Source of the DNA: Streptomyces djakartensis | GTDB taxonomy: Bacteria; Actinomycetota; Actinomycetes; Streptomycetales; Streptomycetaceae | Length of the DNA stretch: 64,000 nt | Assembly (NCBI RefSeq): GCF_014651075.1 | Contig: NZ_BMWE01000017.1 | Coordinates: 86,617 to 150,616, forward strand | Direction of reading: 5' to 3' | Shown: in pieces, positions 53,829 to 63,660 of the stretch | How positions within the stretch are numbered: the stretch's first letter is position 1 | Layout: each line of letters starts with the position of its first letter | Position numbers and translations under genes: made by a program | Notes under the pieces: generated by a model | What the model saw: only the letters and a program-made list of their open reading frames with translations | Databases searched by the model: none | What the model was told of the DNA's origin: nothing

Positions 53829-54811
53829 CGGCAGCGGTGAAGGACGAGATCTCCCGGCTCCCCGTCACCCGGACCTGCTGCAGAAAGGCGGAGGTCTCCG
53901 CCATCCTGCGGTTCGCCGGCGGCCTCCACCTGGTGAGCGGTCGGATCGTGATCGAGGCGGAGCTGGACACCGCGATGGCGGCCCGTCGCCTCAAGCGGGA
54001 CATCCTGGAGATCTTCGGCCACAGCTCCGAGCTGATCGTGATGGCGCCGGGCGGGCTGCGCCGCGGCTCGCGCTACGTCGTGCGCGTGGTCGCGGGCGGG
54101 GACCAGCTGGCCCGTCAGACCGGCCTGGTGGACGGGCGGGGCCGCCCGATCCGCGGCCTGCCGCCGCAGGTGGTCTCGGGGGCCACCTGCGACGCCGAGG
54201 CCGCCTGGCGTGGCGCGTTCCTGGCGCACGGCTCGCTCACCGAGCCCGGCCGCTCCTCCTCCCTCGAGGTGACCTGCCCGGGGCCCGAGGCCGCGCTCGC
54301 CCTGGTCGGCGCCGCCCGCCGGCTGTCGATCGCCGCCAAGGCCCGCGAGGTGCGCGGTGTGGACCGGGTCGTCGTCCGCGACGGCGACGCGATCGGCGCC
54401 CTGCTCACCCGCCTCGGCGCCCACGAGTCGGTGCTGGCCTGGGAGGAGCGCCGGATGCGCCGTGAGGTGCGCGCCACGGCGAACCGGCTCGCCAACTTCG
54501 ACGACGCCAACCTGCGCCGCTCGGCCCGCGCGGCCGTCGCCGCCGGTGCAAGGGTGCAGCGCGCCCTGGAGATCCTCGGTGAGGACGTGCCCGAGCACCT
54601 CGCCGCCGCCGGCCGGCTGCGCATGGAGCACAAGCAGGCGTCCCTGGAGGAGCTCGGCGCGCTCGCCGACCCGCCGCTGACCAAGGACGCGGTCGCCGGC
54701 CGGATCCGCCGCCTGCTGGCCATGGCCGACAAGCGCGCCTCCGACCTCGGGATCCCGGGTACGGAGGCCAACCTCGCCGAGGAGGAGCTCGCCGACAACC
54801 TCGTGGGCTGA
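53819..54811 (+). CDS. whiA: Sporulation transcription factor WhiA
   Basis: A 330-residue regulator. The N-terminal two-thirds is the LAGLIDADG-homing-endonuclease-like fold without nuclease activity (TAAVKDEISRLPVTRTCCRKAEVSAILRFAGGLHLVSGRIVIEAELDT ...). The C-terminal part is a helix-turn-helix (ASLEELGALADPPLTKDAVAGRIRRLLAMADKRA). WhiA binds GACAC with WhiB to drive septation and sporulation genes. Its start overlaps yvcK by 10 bp with GGAAGG upstream; a second ATG at 53825 is close. It is the last gene of the uvrC-rapZ-yvcK-whiA unit, ended by a terminator. Confidence 0.95.
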   Translation: MAMTAAVKDEISRLPVTRTCCRKAEVSAILRFAGGLHLVSGRIVIEAELDTAMAARRLKRDILEIFGHSSELIVMAPGGLRRGSRYVVRVVAGGDQLARQTGLVDGRGRPIRGLPPQVVSGATCDAEAAWRGAFLAHGSLTEPGRSSSLEVTCPGPEAALALVGAARRLSIAAKAREVRGVDRVVVRDGDAIGALLTRLGAHESVLAWEERRMRREVRATANRLANFDDANLRRSARAAVAAGARVQRALEILGEDVPEHLAAAGRLRMEHKQASLEELGALADPPLTKDAVAGRIRRLLAMADKRASDLGIPGTEANLAEEELADNLVG

Positions 54812-54825
54812 TCCCACAGCCCGTC

Positions 54826-54872
54826 AAAAAGCCGGAGCCGGCATCCATTTGGGTGACCGGCACCGGCTTTTG
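54826..54872 (+). terminator. Terminator hairpin after whiA
   Basis: AAAAGCCGGAGCCGG and CCGGCACCGGCTTTT form a 15-bp stem with one mismatch, ending in TTTT at 54868-54871. It follows the whiA stop by about 15 bp and looks like a classical terminator with a short U-tract, which is unusual for Streptomyces. Confidence 0.85.
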
Positions 54873-54962
54873 CGTGTCGCCCATGCGCTCTTGACTCGAT
54901 CATGGACTGTCATGAGCCTGGCATCTGTTCGCTGCTGTGGCGAACCCACGCTAGGGGGGTTC

Positions 54963-57917
54963 ATGAGACGAAGAGCGAGATCGATCCTCGCTGTCGGCGC
55001 GCTCCTGATCGGCGGAGCGAGCATCGCACCCATCGCCCAGGCACAACCGGACAGCGCGGCCTCGTCCGACCCGGACGAAGTCAAGGTCTACCGGGCCGAC
55101 GTGACCCGTCAGCAGGTACCCCTGCTGCTGGCCGCCGGCCAGGACGGCCATGAACTCAGCGAGCGGGTGCCCGCGAAGGGCACCGCCACCGTCGAGGTCT
55201 ATCTGACCGGCCGGCAGGCGCGGAAGCTGGAACAGCAGGGCGTCGAGCTCACCGAGCACAGCCTCTCCGCCAAGGCGAAGGACCGCGTCGGGGACGCCGC
55301 CGAGGGCGTGTTCCGCCCGTACAGCGGCAAGGGCGGCCTGAAGGAGGAGATCCTCCGGACGGCGCAGGAGAACCCGGGCCTCACCAAGGTCGTCTCCATC
55401 GGCAAGACGGTCCGGGGCCAGGACATCCTCGCGCTGAAGCTCACCAAGGGCGCGAAGAAGACGAAGGACGGTTCCAGGCCCTCCGTCCTCTACATGTCCA
55501 ACCAGCACGCGCGCGAGTGGATCACGCCGGAGATGACCCGGCGCCTGATGCACCACTACCTCGACAACTACAAGAAGGACCGCCGCGTCAAGAAGATCGT
55601 CGACTCCACCGAACTGTGGTTCCTCCTGTCGGCCAATCCCGACGGCTACGACCACACCCACGCCGGTGCCGCCAACCGCATGTGGCGCAAGAACCTGCGC
55701 GACATGAACGGCGACGGAGTCATCAGCACGGGTGACGGCGTCGACCTCAACCGCAACTTCGCCTACAAATGGGGCTACGACGACGAGGGCTCGTCACCCA
55801 ACCCCACCAGCGAGACCTACCGGGGGCCGGGCCCGGTCTCCGAGCCCGAGACCAAGGCCCTGGACGCCTTCCAGAAGCGGATCGGCTTCACGTACGGCAT
55901 CAACTACCACTCCGCCGCCGAACTGCTCCTCTACGGAGTGGGCTGGCAGGTGGCCACGCCCACCCCGGACGACGTCCTGTACGAGGCGCTCGCCGGGACG
56001 CCGGAGAACTCCGCCATCCCCGGCTACCACCCGCAGCTCTCCTCCGAGCTGTACACCACCAACGGTGAGGCGGACGGCCACGCGGCGAACGTCAACGGCA
56101 TGGCGATGTTCACCCCCGAGATGTCGACCTGTCAGTCCGCCTCCGACGCCGACCCGAACGACGAGTGGAAGGCATCCGACTGCCGGTCGGTCTTCACCTT
56201 CCCGGACGACGAGAAGCTGATCCGTCAGGAGTTCGTGAAGAACGTGCCGTTCGCGCTCTCCGTCGCCGAGTCCGCCTCCCGCCCCGACAGGCCGTCCTCG
56301 TCGGTCGGCCTGAGCGCCGCCGACTTCACCCCGGCCGCGTTCCCCGTGTCGTACGCGCGCGGCGGCGACCAGGAGGTCTCCGTCGTCGTGCGGAAGTCGC
56401 TGCGCGACAAGGAACTGAAGTACCGCGTCAACGGCGGCCGCACCGAGGACATGGCGCTCAAGCCCTGGAAGGGCGGCGAGACCTACGGCGGTGAGGACAA
56501 CCTCTACTTCGACGAGTACCGGGCGAAGGTCAGGGACGGCGACCCGGGCGACCGGGTCCAGGTGTGGTTCACCGCGGAGACGAGGAACGGCAAGAAGGTC
56601 TCCAGCGAGCGCTTCACCTACACCGTCGCCGAGCGGCCCCGGGCGAACACCCTCGTCGTCGCCGAGGAGGGCGCGACCGCCACACAGGCGCAGAAGTACG
56701 TCGACGCGCTGAAGGCCAACGGCCGCAAGGCCGTCGTCTGGGACGTCGCCCGGCGGGGAGCGCCCGACGCGCTCGGCGTGCTGAGCCACTTCGACACCGT
56801 CGTCCACTACACGGGCGCGGGCGTGCCCGGCAACGCCACCCAGTTGCAGCTGCGAGCCTTCCTGAACGAGGGCGGCAGGCTGATCGAGGCCGGCGAGCAG
56901 GCCGGCGGCAGCGTCGACCTCGGCGGCGGCGCCCTGTCCGACGACTTCAGCCAGTACTACCTGGGCGCCTACAGCCGCACCACGGCCCCCGGAGCCACCG
57001 GCTTCACCGGCTCCGGCGAGCTGGGCGGCTTCACGGGCCCGCTCGGCGCCGCGCCCGGCAACCCGCTGGACAAGGCGGGCCGCTACGGCGTCACCTCCGA
57101 CGAGCTGCCCGCCGACAGGTTCCCGCAGTTCGCGAGCAGGGGAGCGGGACAGTTCGCCGGGGCGGTCAACCCGTACGGCCCCTACGCGGGCTCCTCGATG
57201 GCCGCCGCAGTCCACACCGACGACGGCTACAAGCGCCTCAGCCGCACCGTCGATCTCGGCGGTGTCACGGCGGGGGACCAGCCCACCCTGCGCACCCAGC
57301 TGATGTGGGACACCGAACCCGGCTACGACAACGTCCTGATCGAGGCCCACACGGCGGGCGCCGACGACTGGACGACCCTGCCGGAGAAGAACGGCGCCAC
57401 CAAGGCGACCGTGCCCACGGAGTGCGAGGGCGGCTTCTACCTCCGTGAGCACCCCTGGCTGCAGCACTACCTGACGCTGTCGGACGACGGCTGTGCCGCG
57501 ACCGGCAGCACCGGGCAGTGGCACAGCCTCACCGGTGCCTCCGGCGGCTGGCGGCAGGTGAACTACGACCTGAGCGCGTACGCGGGCAAGAGGGTCGAGG
57601 TCTCGATCAGCTACGTCACCGACCCGGGCACGGGCGGGCACGGCGTCCTCGCCGACGAGACCTCGCTCGTCGTCGGCGGCGCGGCCAAGGAGACCGAGGG
57701 CTTCGAGACCTCGCTCGGCGCCTGGAAGGTGGCCGGACCGCCCGCGGGCAGCCCGGCCGCCGTCAAGGACTGGGCCCGCACCGGGGCCCTGTTCCAGACC
57801 TACGGCGCGGTCACCACGGACGACACCGTGCTGCTGGGCTTCGGCCTGGAGCACGTCGTCACCGCGGCCGACCGGGCGGCACTGATGAGGAAGGCGCTCG
57901 CGTCCCTCGACGTGTGA
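54963..57917 (+). CDS. Secreted M14 zinc carboxypeptidase with long C-terminal beta domains
   Basis: A 984-residue exported enzyme. Residues 1-28 are a Sec signal (RRRARSILAVGALLIGGASIAPIAQAQ). A propeptide-like region of about 100 residues precedes the M14 domain: zinc ligands His182 and Glu185 (HAREWITPEM), DLNRNF with substrate Arg, NYHSAAELLLYG with the third zinc His, and the catalytic Glu in MFTPEMST. The long C-terminal half has metallopeptidase-associated and CBM-like beta domains. Probable role: trimming extracellular peptides. ATG at 54963 with AGGGGGG upstream. Confidence 0.9.
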   Translation: MRRRARSILAVGALLIGGASIAPIAQAQPDSAASSDPDEVKVYRADVTRQQVPLLLAAGQDGHELSERVPAKGTATVEVYLTGRQARKLEQQGVELTEHSLSAKAKDRVGDAAEGVFRPYSGKGGLKEEILRTAQENPGLTKVVSIGKTVRGQDILALKLTKGAKKTKDGSRPSVLYMSNQHAREWITPEMTRRLMHHYLDNYKKDRRVKKIVDSTELWFLLSANPDGYDHTHAGAANRMWRKNLRDMNGDGVISTGDGVDLNRNFAYKWGYDDEGSSPNPTSETYRGPGPVSEPETKALDAFQKRIGFTYGINYHSAAELLLYGVGWQVATPTPDDVLYEALAGTPENSAIPGYHPQLSSELYTTNGEADGHAANVNGMAMFTPEMSTCQSASDADPNDEWKASDCRSVFTFPDDEKLIRQEFVKNVPFALSVAESASRPDRPSSSVGLSAADFTPAAFPVSYARGGDQEVSVVVRKSLRDKELKYRVNGGRTEDMALKPWKGGETYGGEDNLYFDEYRAKVRDGDPGDRVQVWFTAETRNGKKVSSERFTYTVAERPRANTLVVAEEGATATQAQKYVDALKANGRKAVVWDVARRGAPDALGVLSHFDTVVHYTGAGVPGNATQLQLRAFLNEGGRLIEAGEQAGGSVDLGGGALSDDFSQYYLGAYSRTTAPGATGFTGSGELGGFTGPLGAAPGNPLDKAGRYGVTSDELPADRFPQFASRGAGQFAGAVNPYGPYAGSSMAAAVHTDDGYKRLSRTVDLGGVTAGDQPTLRTQLMWDTEPGYDNVLIEAHTAGADDWTTLPEKNGATKATVPTECEGGFYLREHPWLQHYLTLSDDGCAATGSTGQWHSLTGASGGWRQVNYDLSAYAGKRVEVSISYVTDPGTGGHGVLADETSLVVGGAAKETEGFETSLGAWKVAGPPAGSPAAVKDWARTGALFQTYGAVTTDDTVLLGFGLEHVVTAADRAALMRKALASLDV

Positions 57918-57995
57918 CCTCCCGGGAACTGGGAACTCTCGGTCAACAGGCACCACGTCGAGTAGCGAAATCGAGTGATCTCGCTCTCGGTGGCG

Positions 57996-58030
57996 GGCGG
58001 TCCGTACCCTACTGGCCGGTACGGACCGCC
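57996..58030. terminator. 13-bp perfect inverted repeat after the carboxypeptidase gene
   Basis: GGCGGTCCGTACC (57996-58008) and GGTACGGACCGCC (58018-58030) form a perfect stem with a 9-nt loop, 79 bp after the stop and about 130 bp before gap. It is a probable terminator of the carboxypeptidase transcript, but it could also be an element in the gap promoter region. Confidence 0.6.
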
Positions 58031-58159
58031 CTGCCGTGTATGGGGCATCTGGATGTCACCACCGGAGCCTCAGGGAGGTAGGGTCGGAGGCGGTCGGGGA
58101 CATCCCAAACAGAGCTCGCCGGCTCTTCATGGCCGGCGTACCAACGAGGAGATCGGTTC

Positions 58160-59167
<1,008 letters not shown>

Positions 59168-59197
59168 TCGAATAGATCAGGCACCACGATGTGAGAG

Positions 59198-59237
59198 CAG
59201 GGCTCGGGCAGCGCATGGTCACGCTGCCCGAGCCCTG
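59198..59237 (+). terminator. 16-bp terminator between gap and pgk
   Basis: CAGGGCTCGGGCAGCG (59198-59213) and CGCTGCCCGAGCCCTG (59222-59237) form a perfect stem with an 8-nt loop, 30 bp after the gap stop. It probably ends most gap transcripts, allowing separate control of pgk and tpiA. Confidence 0.8.
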
Positions 59238-59268
59238 ACTCGCGTACAGATCAGAGCTGTTCGATCAC

Positions 59269-59286
59269 GATCGCTTACGAGCGATC
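59269..59286. promoter_or_regulatory. Small hairpin just upstream of pgk
   Basis: GATCGCT (59269-59275) and AGCGATC (59280-59286) flank TACG. It lies 26 bp before the pgk ATG and close to the AGGAG of its ribosome binding site (near 59299). It could influence initiation or be an operator. No clear promoter was chosen here. Confidence 0.35.
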
Positions 59287-59312
59287 ACGAGCTGTTTCAG
59301 GAGTCCCCTTTT

Positions 59313-60524
59313 ATGAAGACGATCGAAGAACTCCTCACCGAAGGGGTCGCGGGCAAGCGGGTCTTCGTCCGTGCCGACCTGAACGTGCCGCTGGACGGCA
59401 CCACGATCACCGACGACGGCCGTATCCGCGCCGTGCTGCCCACCGTCAAGGCCCTCGCCGAAGCGGGCGCCCGGGTGGTCATGGCCTCGCACCTGGGCCG
59501 TCCCAAGGGCGCCCCGGACCCGGCCTTCTCCCTCGCCCCGGCCGCCGAGCGCCTCGGTGAACTCCTCGGCGCGGACGTGGCGTTCGCGACCGACACGGTC
59601 GGCGAGTCCGCCCGGGCCACCGTCGCCGCCCTGACCGACGGCCAGGTCGCGGTCGTCGAGAACCTGCGCTTCAACGCCGGCGAGACGAGCAAGGACGACG
59701 CCGAGCGCGGTGCCTTCGCCGACCGGCTCGCCGCCCTCGCGGACCTCTACGTCGGCGACGGCTTCGGCGCGGTGCACCGCAAGCACGCCTCCGTCTACGA
59801 CCTCCCGGCCCGGCTGCCGCACTACGCCGGCCACCTCATCGCCACCGAGGTCGGCGTCCTGAGGAAGCTCACCGACGACGTCAAGCGGCCCTACGCCGTC
59901 GTCCTGGGCGGCGCCAAGGTGTCCGACAAGCTCGCCGTCATCGACCAGCTGCTCGGCAAGGCCGACCGTCTGCTCATCGGCGGTGGCATGGTCTTCACCT
60001 TCCTCAAGGCCAAGGGCCACGAGATCGGCACGTCCCTGGTCCAGGAGGACCAGCTCCCGGCCGTCCGGGAGTACATCGAGCGCGCCGAGAAGAACGGCGT
60101 CGAGCTGGTCCTGCCCGTGGACGTCGTCGTCGCGCCGGAGTTCCCGGACCTCAAGACCAAGGCCCCGGGCCGGCCCAGCACCGTCGCCGCCGACGCCATG
60201 CCGGCCGGCCAGATGGGCCTGGACATCGGCCCGGAGTCCCGCAAGCTGTACGCCTCGAAGATCGTCGACGCCGCCACCGTCTTCTGGAACGGCCCCATGG
60301 GCGTCTTCGAACACCCCGATTTCGCCGAGGGCACCAAGGCGGTCGCCCAGGCTCTCCTCGACTCGAAGGCCTTCACGGTGGTCGGTGGTGGCGACTCCGC
60401 CGCGGCCGTCCGCATCCTGGGCTTCGACGAGAACGCATTCGGCCACATCTCGACCGGTGGCGGCGCCTCCCTCGAATACCTCGAGGGCAAGACGCTCCCC
60501 GGCCTCGCCGCACTGGAGGACTGA
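59313..60524 (+). CDS. pgk: Phosphoglycerate kinase
   Basis: A 403-residue enzyme producing ATP from 1,3-bisphosphoglycerate. RVFVRADLNVPLDG is the N-terminal signature, SHLGRPKG and ENLRF follow, VLGGAKVSDKLAVI, and the C-terminal nucleotide domain shows VFWNGPMGVFE and VVGGGDSAAAV. Motifs are intact. It is 5 bp upstream of tpiA, in the same operon. The AGGAG sits about 10 nt from the ATG. Confidence 0.95.
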   Translation: MKTIEELLTEGVAGKRVFVRADLNVPLDGTTITDDGRIRAVLPTVKALAEAGARVVMASHLGRPKGAPDPAFSLAPAAERLGELLGADVAFATDTVGESARATVAALTDGQVAVVENLRFNAGETSKDDAERGAFADRLAALADLYVGDGFGAVHRKHASVYDLPARLPHYAGHLIATEVGVLRKLTDDVKRPYAVVLGGAKVSDKLAVIDQLLGKADRLLIGGGMVFTFLKAKGHEIGTSLVQEDQLPAVREYIERAEKNGVELVLPVDVVVAPEFPDLKTKAPGRPSTVAADAMPAGQMGLDIGPESRKLYASKIVDAATVFWNGPMGVFEHPDFAEGTKAVAQALLDSKAFTVVGGGDSAAAVRILGFDENAFGHISTGGGASLEYLEGKTLPGLAALED

Positions 60525-60529
60525 CCTCA

Positions 60530-61321
60530 ATGGCTGCATCTAATCTTTCCGGGCGCACGCCGCTGATGGCGGGCAACTGGAAGATGAACCTCAACCACCT
60601 CGAGGCCATCGCACACGTCCAGAAGCTCGCCTTCGCCCTGGCCGACAAGGACTACGAGGCCGTCGAGGTCGCCGTCCTGCCGCCCTTCACCGACCTGCGC
60701 TCCGTGCAGACCCTGGTCGACGGCGACAAGCTGAAGATCAAGTACGGCGCCCAGGACATCTCGGCGCACGACGGCGGTGCCTTCACGGGCGAGATCTCCG
60801 GCCCGATGCTGGCCAAGCTGAAGTGCACCTACGTCGCCATCGGCCACAGCGAGCGCCGCCAGTACCACGCCGAGACCGACGAGCTGGTGAACGCCAAGGT
60901 CAAGGCCGCCTACAAGCACGGTCTGACCCCCATTCTGTGCGTCGGCGAGGAGCTGGAGGTGCGCGAGGCGGGCAACCACGTCTCCCACACCCTCGCCCAG
61001 GTCGAGGGCGGTCTGAAGGACCTCTCCGCCGAGCAGGCCGAGACCATCGTGATCGCCTACGAGCCCGTCTGGGCCATCGGCACGGGCAAGGTCTGCGGCG
61101 CCGAGGACGCCCAGGAGGTCTGCGCGGCGATCCGCGGCAAGATCGCCGAGCTGTACACGCAGGACGTGGCCGACAAGGTCCGCATCCAGTACGGCGGCTC
61201 CGTGAAGTCCGGCAACGTCGCCGAGATCATGGCGCAGGCCGACATCGACGGCGCCCTGATCGGGGGTGCCTCACTGGACGCCGACGAGTTCGTCAAGATC
61301 GTGCGCTTCCGCGACCAGTGA
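60530..61321 (+). CDS. tpiA: Triosephosphate isomerase
   Basis: A 263-residue TIM-barrel enzyme interconverting the two triose phosphates. The catalytic Lys is in MAGNWKMNL, His in AIGHSERRQ, Glu in AYEPVWAIGTGK, and the phosphate loop in YGGSVKSGN plus GALIGGASLD. It lies 5 bp after pgk in the same operon, with GGAGGA across the pgk end as the likely ribosome binding site. A terminator follows before secG. Confidence 0.95.
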   Translation: MAASNLSGRTPLMAGNWKMNLNHLEAIAHVQKLAFALADKDYEAVEVAVLPPFTDLRSVQTLVDGDKLKIKYGAQDISAHDGGAFTGEISGPMLAKLKCTYVAIGHSERRQYHAETDELVNAKVKAAYKHGLTPILCVGEELEVREAGNHVSHTLAQVEGGLKDLSAEQAETIVIAYEPVWAIGTGKVCGAEDAQEVCAAIRGKIAELYTQDVADKVRIQYGGSVKSGNVAEIMAQADIDGALIGGASLDADEFVKIVRFRDQ

Positions 61322-61352
61322 GTATGCGCTAACGACGATTCGTCGTACCCTT

Positions 61353-61381
61353 GCGGGGTCCAGCACTGTGCTGGACCCCGC
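61353..61381 (+). terminator. Terminator between tpiA and secG
   Basis: GCGGGGTCCAGCA (61353-61365) and TGCTGGACCCCGC (61369-61381) pair perfectly around a 3-nt loop CTG, 31 bp after the tpiA stop. It lies 36 bp upstream of secG, so secG probably has its own promoter or is reached by read-through. Confidence 0.75.
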
Positions 61382-61416
61382 GTCGTCCATCCGAATCCGA
61401 GGAAGTTGGTCCAGCC

Positions 61417-61653
61417 GTGGTTTTGGGGTTCTCGATCGCCCTGATCGTCTTCAGCCTGCTGCTGATGCTGCTGGTGCTGATGCACAAGGGGAAGGGCGGC
61501 GGCCTCTCCGACATGTTCGGTGGCGGCATGCAGTCCTCCGTCGGCGGCTCCTCGGTCGCCGAACGCAACCTCGACCGCATCACCGTCGTGGTCGGTCTGC
61601 TGTGGTTCGCGTGCATTGTCGTGCTCGGCATCCTGATGAAGGTGAACAACTGA
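61417..61653 (+). CDS. secG: Preprotein translocase subunit SecG
   Basis: A 78-residue protein with two transmembrane helices: VLGFSIALIVFSLLLMLLVLM and ITVVVGLLWFACIVVLGILM. Between them is the conserved loop HKGKGGGLSDMFGGGMQSSVGGSSVAERNLDR. It is the small subunit of the SecYEG channel. Its position after tpiA is the common actinobacterial order. GTG start at 61417, with GAGGAAG about 10 nt upstream. Confidence 0.95.
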   Translation: MVLGFSIALIVFSLLLMLLVLMHKGKGGGLSDMFGGGMQSSVGGSSVAERNLDRITVVVGLLWFACIVVLGILMKVNN

Positions 61654-61736
61654 CCGACCGGCGATCCGCACGCAGGACGTACGTAGGGCCCCATGTCCGG
61701 TACGCGCAACTGAGCGCGGCCTATCATGGGGCTTGC

Positions 61737-61794
61737 GTCTACGTGTGAGGGTTGTAACTCCAATCACTGGACGCGCGTTGGGCCTTACGTAGAC
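61737..61794. promoter_or_regulatory. Separated inverted repeat before the RbpA-like gene
   Basis: GTCTACGT (61737-61744) and ACGTAGAC (61787-61794) are perfect inverted copies 42 nt apart in the 208-bp gap between secG and the RbpA-like gene. They may be a pair of binding sites or a long-range hairpin in the 5' UTR. The promoter itself is not clear. Confidence 0.35.
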
Positions 61795-61861
61795 TGAGGC
61801 GCTCGCAGCGAAGCGGAACGCCGACTCGCTTCGCGGCACCATCACGCAGGGAGTTACGACC

Positions 61862-62197
61862 GTGGCAAGTGGCAACGCGATCCGGGGAAGCCGGGTCGGG
61901 GCTGGGCCGATGGGCGAGGCCGAGCGCGGCGAGTCCGCGCCGCGTCTGCGCATCTCCTTCTGGTGCTCCAACGGACACGAGACACAGCCGAGCTTCGCCA
62001 GCGACGCGCAGGTGCCCGATACCTGGGACTGCCCGCGTTGCGGCTTCCCGGCCGGGCAGGACCGGGACAACCCCCCGGCCCCGCCGCGCACCGAGCCCTA
62101 CAAGACGCACCTCGCCTATGTGCGGGAGCGGCGCAGCGACGCGGACGGCGAGGCGATCCTCGCCGAGGCGCTCGCCAAACTGCGGGGCGAGATCTAG
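61862..62197 (+). CDS. RbpA-family RNA polymerase-binding protein (paralogue)
   Basis: A 111-residue protein of the RbpA family, which binds RNA polymerase beta and primary sigma and stabilises open complexes. NAIRGSRVGAG at the N-terminus and the core ISFWCSNGHETQPSFASDAQVPDTWDCPRCGFP carry likely zinc ligands C35, H39, C57 and C60. The sigma-interacting C-terminus reads KTHLAYVRERRSDADGEAILAEALAKLRGEI, more divergent than in classical RbpA. I believe Streptomyces has a separate main RbpA, so this is probably the second paralogue. GTG with GGGAG upstream. Confidence 0.85.
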   Translation: MASGNAIRGSRVGAGPMGEAERGESAPRLRISFWCSNGHETQPSFASDAQVPDTWDCPRCGFPAGQDRDNPPAPPRTEPYKTHLAYVRERRSDADGEAILAEALAKLRGEI

Positions 62198-62206
62198 GAG
62201 TCGGAA

Positions 62207-62236
62207 CCGGCCGGGCACCAGTGGGTGCCCGGCCGG
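62207..62236 (+). terminator. 13-bp terminator after the RbpA-like gene
   Basis: CCGGCCGGGCACC (62207-62219) and GGTGCCCGGCCGG (62224-62236) form a perfect stem with a 4-nt loop, 9 bp after the stop codon. Confidence 0.8.
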
Positions 62237-62320
62237 AGCTGCATCCCCGCCTTCGCCGCCACCCGATTGTCAGTGGTGCCCTCTACGGTTTGTGCATCGG
62301 GCGAACCCTGGGGGGAGACG

Positions 62321-63589
62321 GTGGCGACGATCGAGGTGGCGGGCCTGCGCGTGCCCGCGTGGCGCGGGGGCTTCGGACGGTTGTGGAGCGCCGCCGTGCT
62401 GTCCGGCTTCGGAGACGCGCTGCGTACGGCCGCGCTTCCCCTGCTGGCCGTCAGGCTGACCGACCAGCCGCTGCTCGTCGCCTCCGTCACTGCCTGCGGC
62501 TATCTGCCCTGGACCGTCTTCGGACTGCTCGGCGGGGCCATCGCCGACCGTGTGGACCAGCGCCGCGCCATGTGGACGGTGGACGCCTCGCGAGGGCTGC
62601 TGGTCGCCGCCTTCGCGGTGGCCGTCGCCCTCGGTCACGCCTCGATCGGCCTGCTGATCGTCCTGGCCTTCGCGCTGACCACCCTGCAGACCCTCTTCGA
62701 CAACGCCGCCACGGCCCTGCTGCCGGCCCTCGTCGACCGGGACGCCCTCGGCAGCGCCAACGCGCGGCTGATGACCGGGCAGCGCGTCGCGGGCGGCCTG
62801 CTGGGCGGCCCGGTCGTACCGCTGCTGCTGGTGGGCGGGGCCGCCGTGCCTTTCGCGGCCGACGCCCTGACCTTCCTCGTGGCCGCCGCGCTGGTGGCCT
62901 CGCTGCGCACACCCGTGCCCGAGCGGGAACCCCGCCCGGCGGGCAGCACCCTGCGCCGCGAGACCGCCGAGGGCCTGCGGACCCTGGTGCGCGACCGCGC
63001 CCTGCGCGCACTGTGCGCCGCCACCGCGCTGTGCAACGTCGGCATGGGTGCTCTCGTCGCCACCCTCGTCGTCCTGGTGACCGGCTGGCTGGACGCGGGC
63101 GACGGGGCGTACGCGGCGGCCATGACCGCGTACACCACCGGCAGCCTGGCCGGGGGAGCGCTGGGCGGCCGGCTCGTCGAGCGCGTCGGGCGGATGCGCG
63201 CGGTGCTCGTCGCCGGGATCGTGCAGACCGGGGCGCTCGTCGCGACAGGTGCGGTGCGCAGCCTGACCGTGCTGGTCGCCGCTCTGACCGTCTTCGGGTT
63301 CATGGGGATGGTGTGGAACGTCAACACCACGACCCTGATGCAGGAGCGCAGTCCCGCCGCCATGCTGGGCCGGGTCAGCTCCGCCTTCCGGACGCTCGCC
63401 GTCGCGGGCGCGCCCCTCGGGGCGCTGCTGGGCGGAGCCGTCGCCACCGCCTGGGGCGGGAACACCCCGGCACTGCTCGCGGCCGCCTTCTTCACCCTGT
63501 CCGTCACCGCGCTGATACCTGTGCGCCGCCCGGACGTACCTGTTGTTGCGTCCGAGGACGGCGCGACGGCAGTCCACGGCATCCGCTGA
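62321..63589 (+). CDS. MFS transporter, EntS/multidrug type
   Basis: A 422-residue 12-helix carrier of the MFS_3-like group. The first helix is preceded by WRGGFGRLWSAAVLSGFGDALRTAALPLLAV, with GGAIADRVDQRRAMW as the loop 2-3 motif. LTTLQTLFDNAATALLPALV and an ERS-PAAMLGRVSSAFRTLAV segment later fit enterobactin/drug exporters. The substrate is unknown. GTG at 62321 with GGGGGAG 4 nt upstream. A terminator lies between it and the RbpA-like gene, so it is expressed separately. Confidence 0.8.
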   Translation: MATIEVAGLRVPAWRGGFGRLWSAAVLSGFGDALRTAALPLLAVRLTDQPLLVASVTACGYLPWTVFGLLGGAIADRVDQRRAMWTVDASRGLLVAAFAVAVALGHASIGLLIVLAFALTTLQTLFDNAATALLPALVDRDALGSANARLMTGQRVAGGLLGGPVVPLLLVGGAAVPFAADALTFLVAAALVASLRTPVPEREPRPAGSTLRRETAEGLRTLVRDRALRALCAATALCNVGMGALVATLVVLVTGWLDAGDGAYAAAMTAYTTGSLAGGALGGRLVERVGRMRAVLVAGIVQTGALVATGAVRSLTVLVAALTVFGFMGMVWNVNTTTLMQERSPAAMLGRVSSAFRTLAVAGAPLGALLGGAVATAWGGNTPALLAAAFFTLSVTALIPVRRPDVPVVASEDGATAVHGIR

Positions 63590-63660
63590 TCAATTAGGTT
63601 GGGACCGGCAGCGGGGCAGGTACGCAGCAGCACAGGCAAGGAAGAAGGCTGAAGTCCGAG

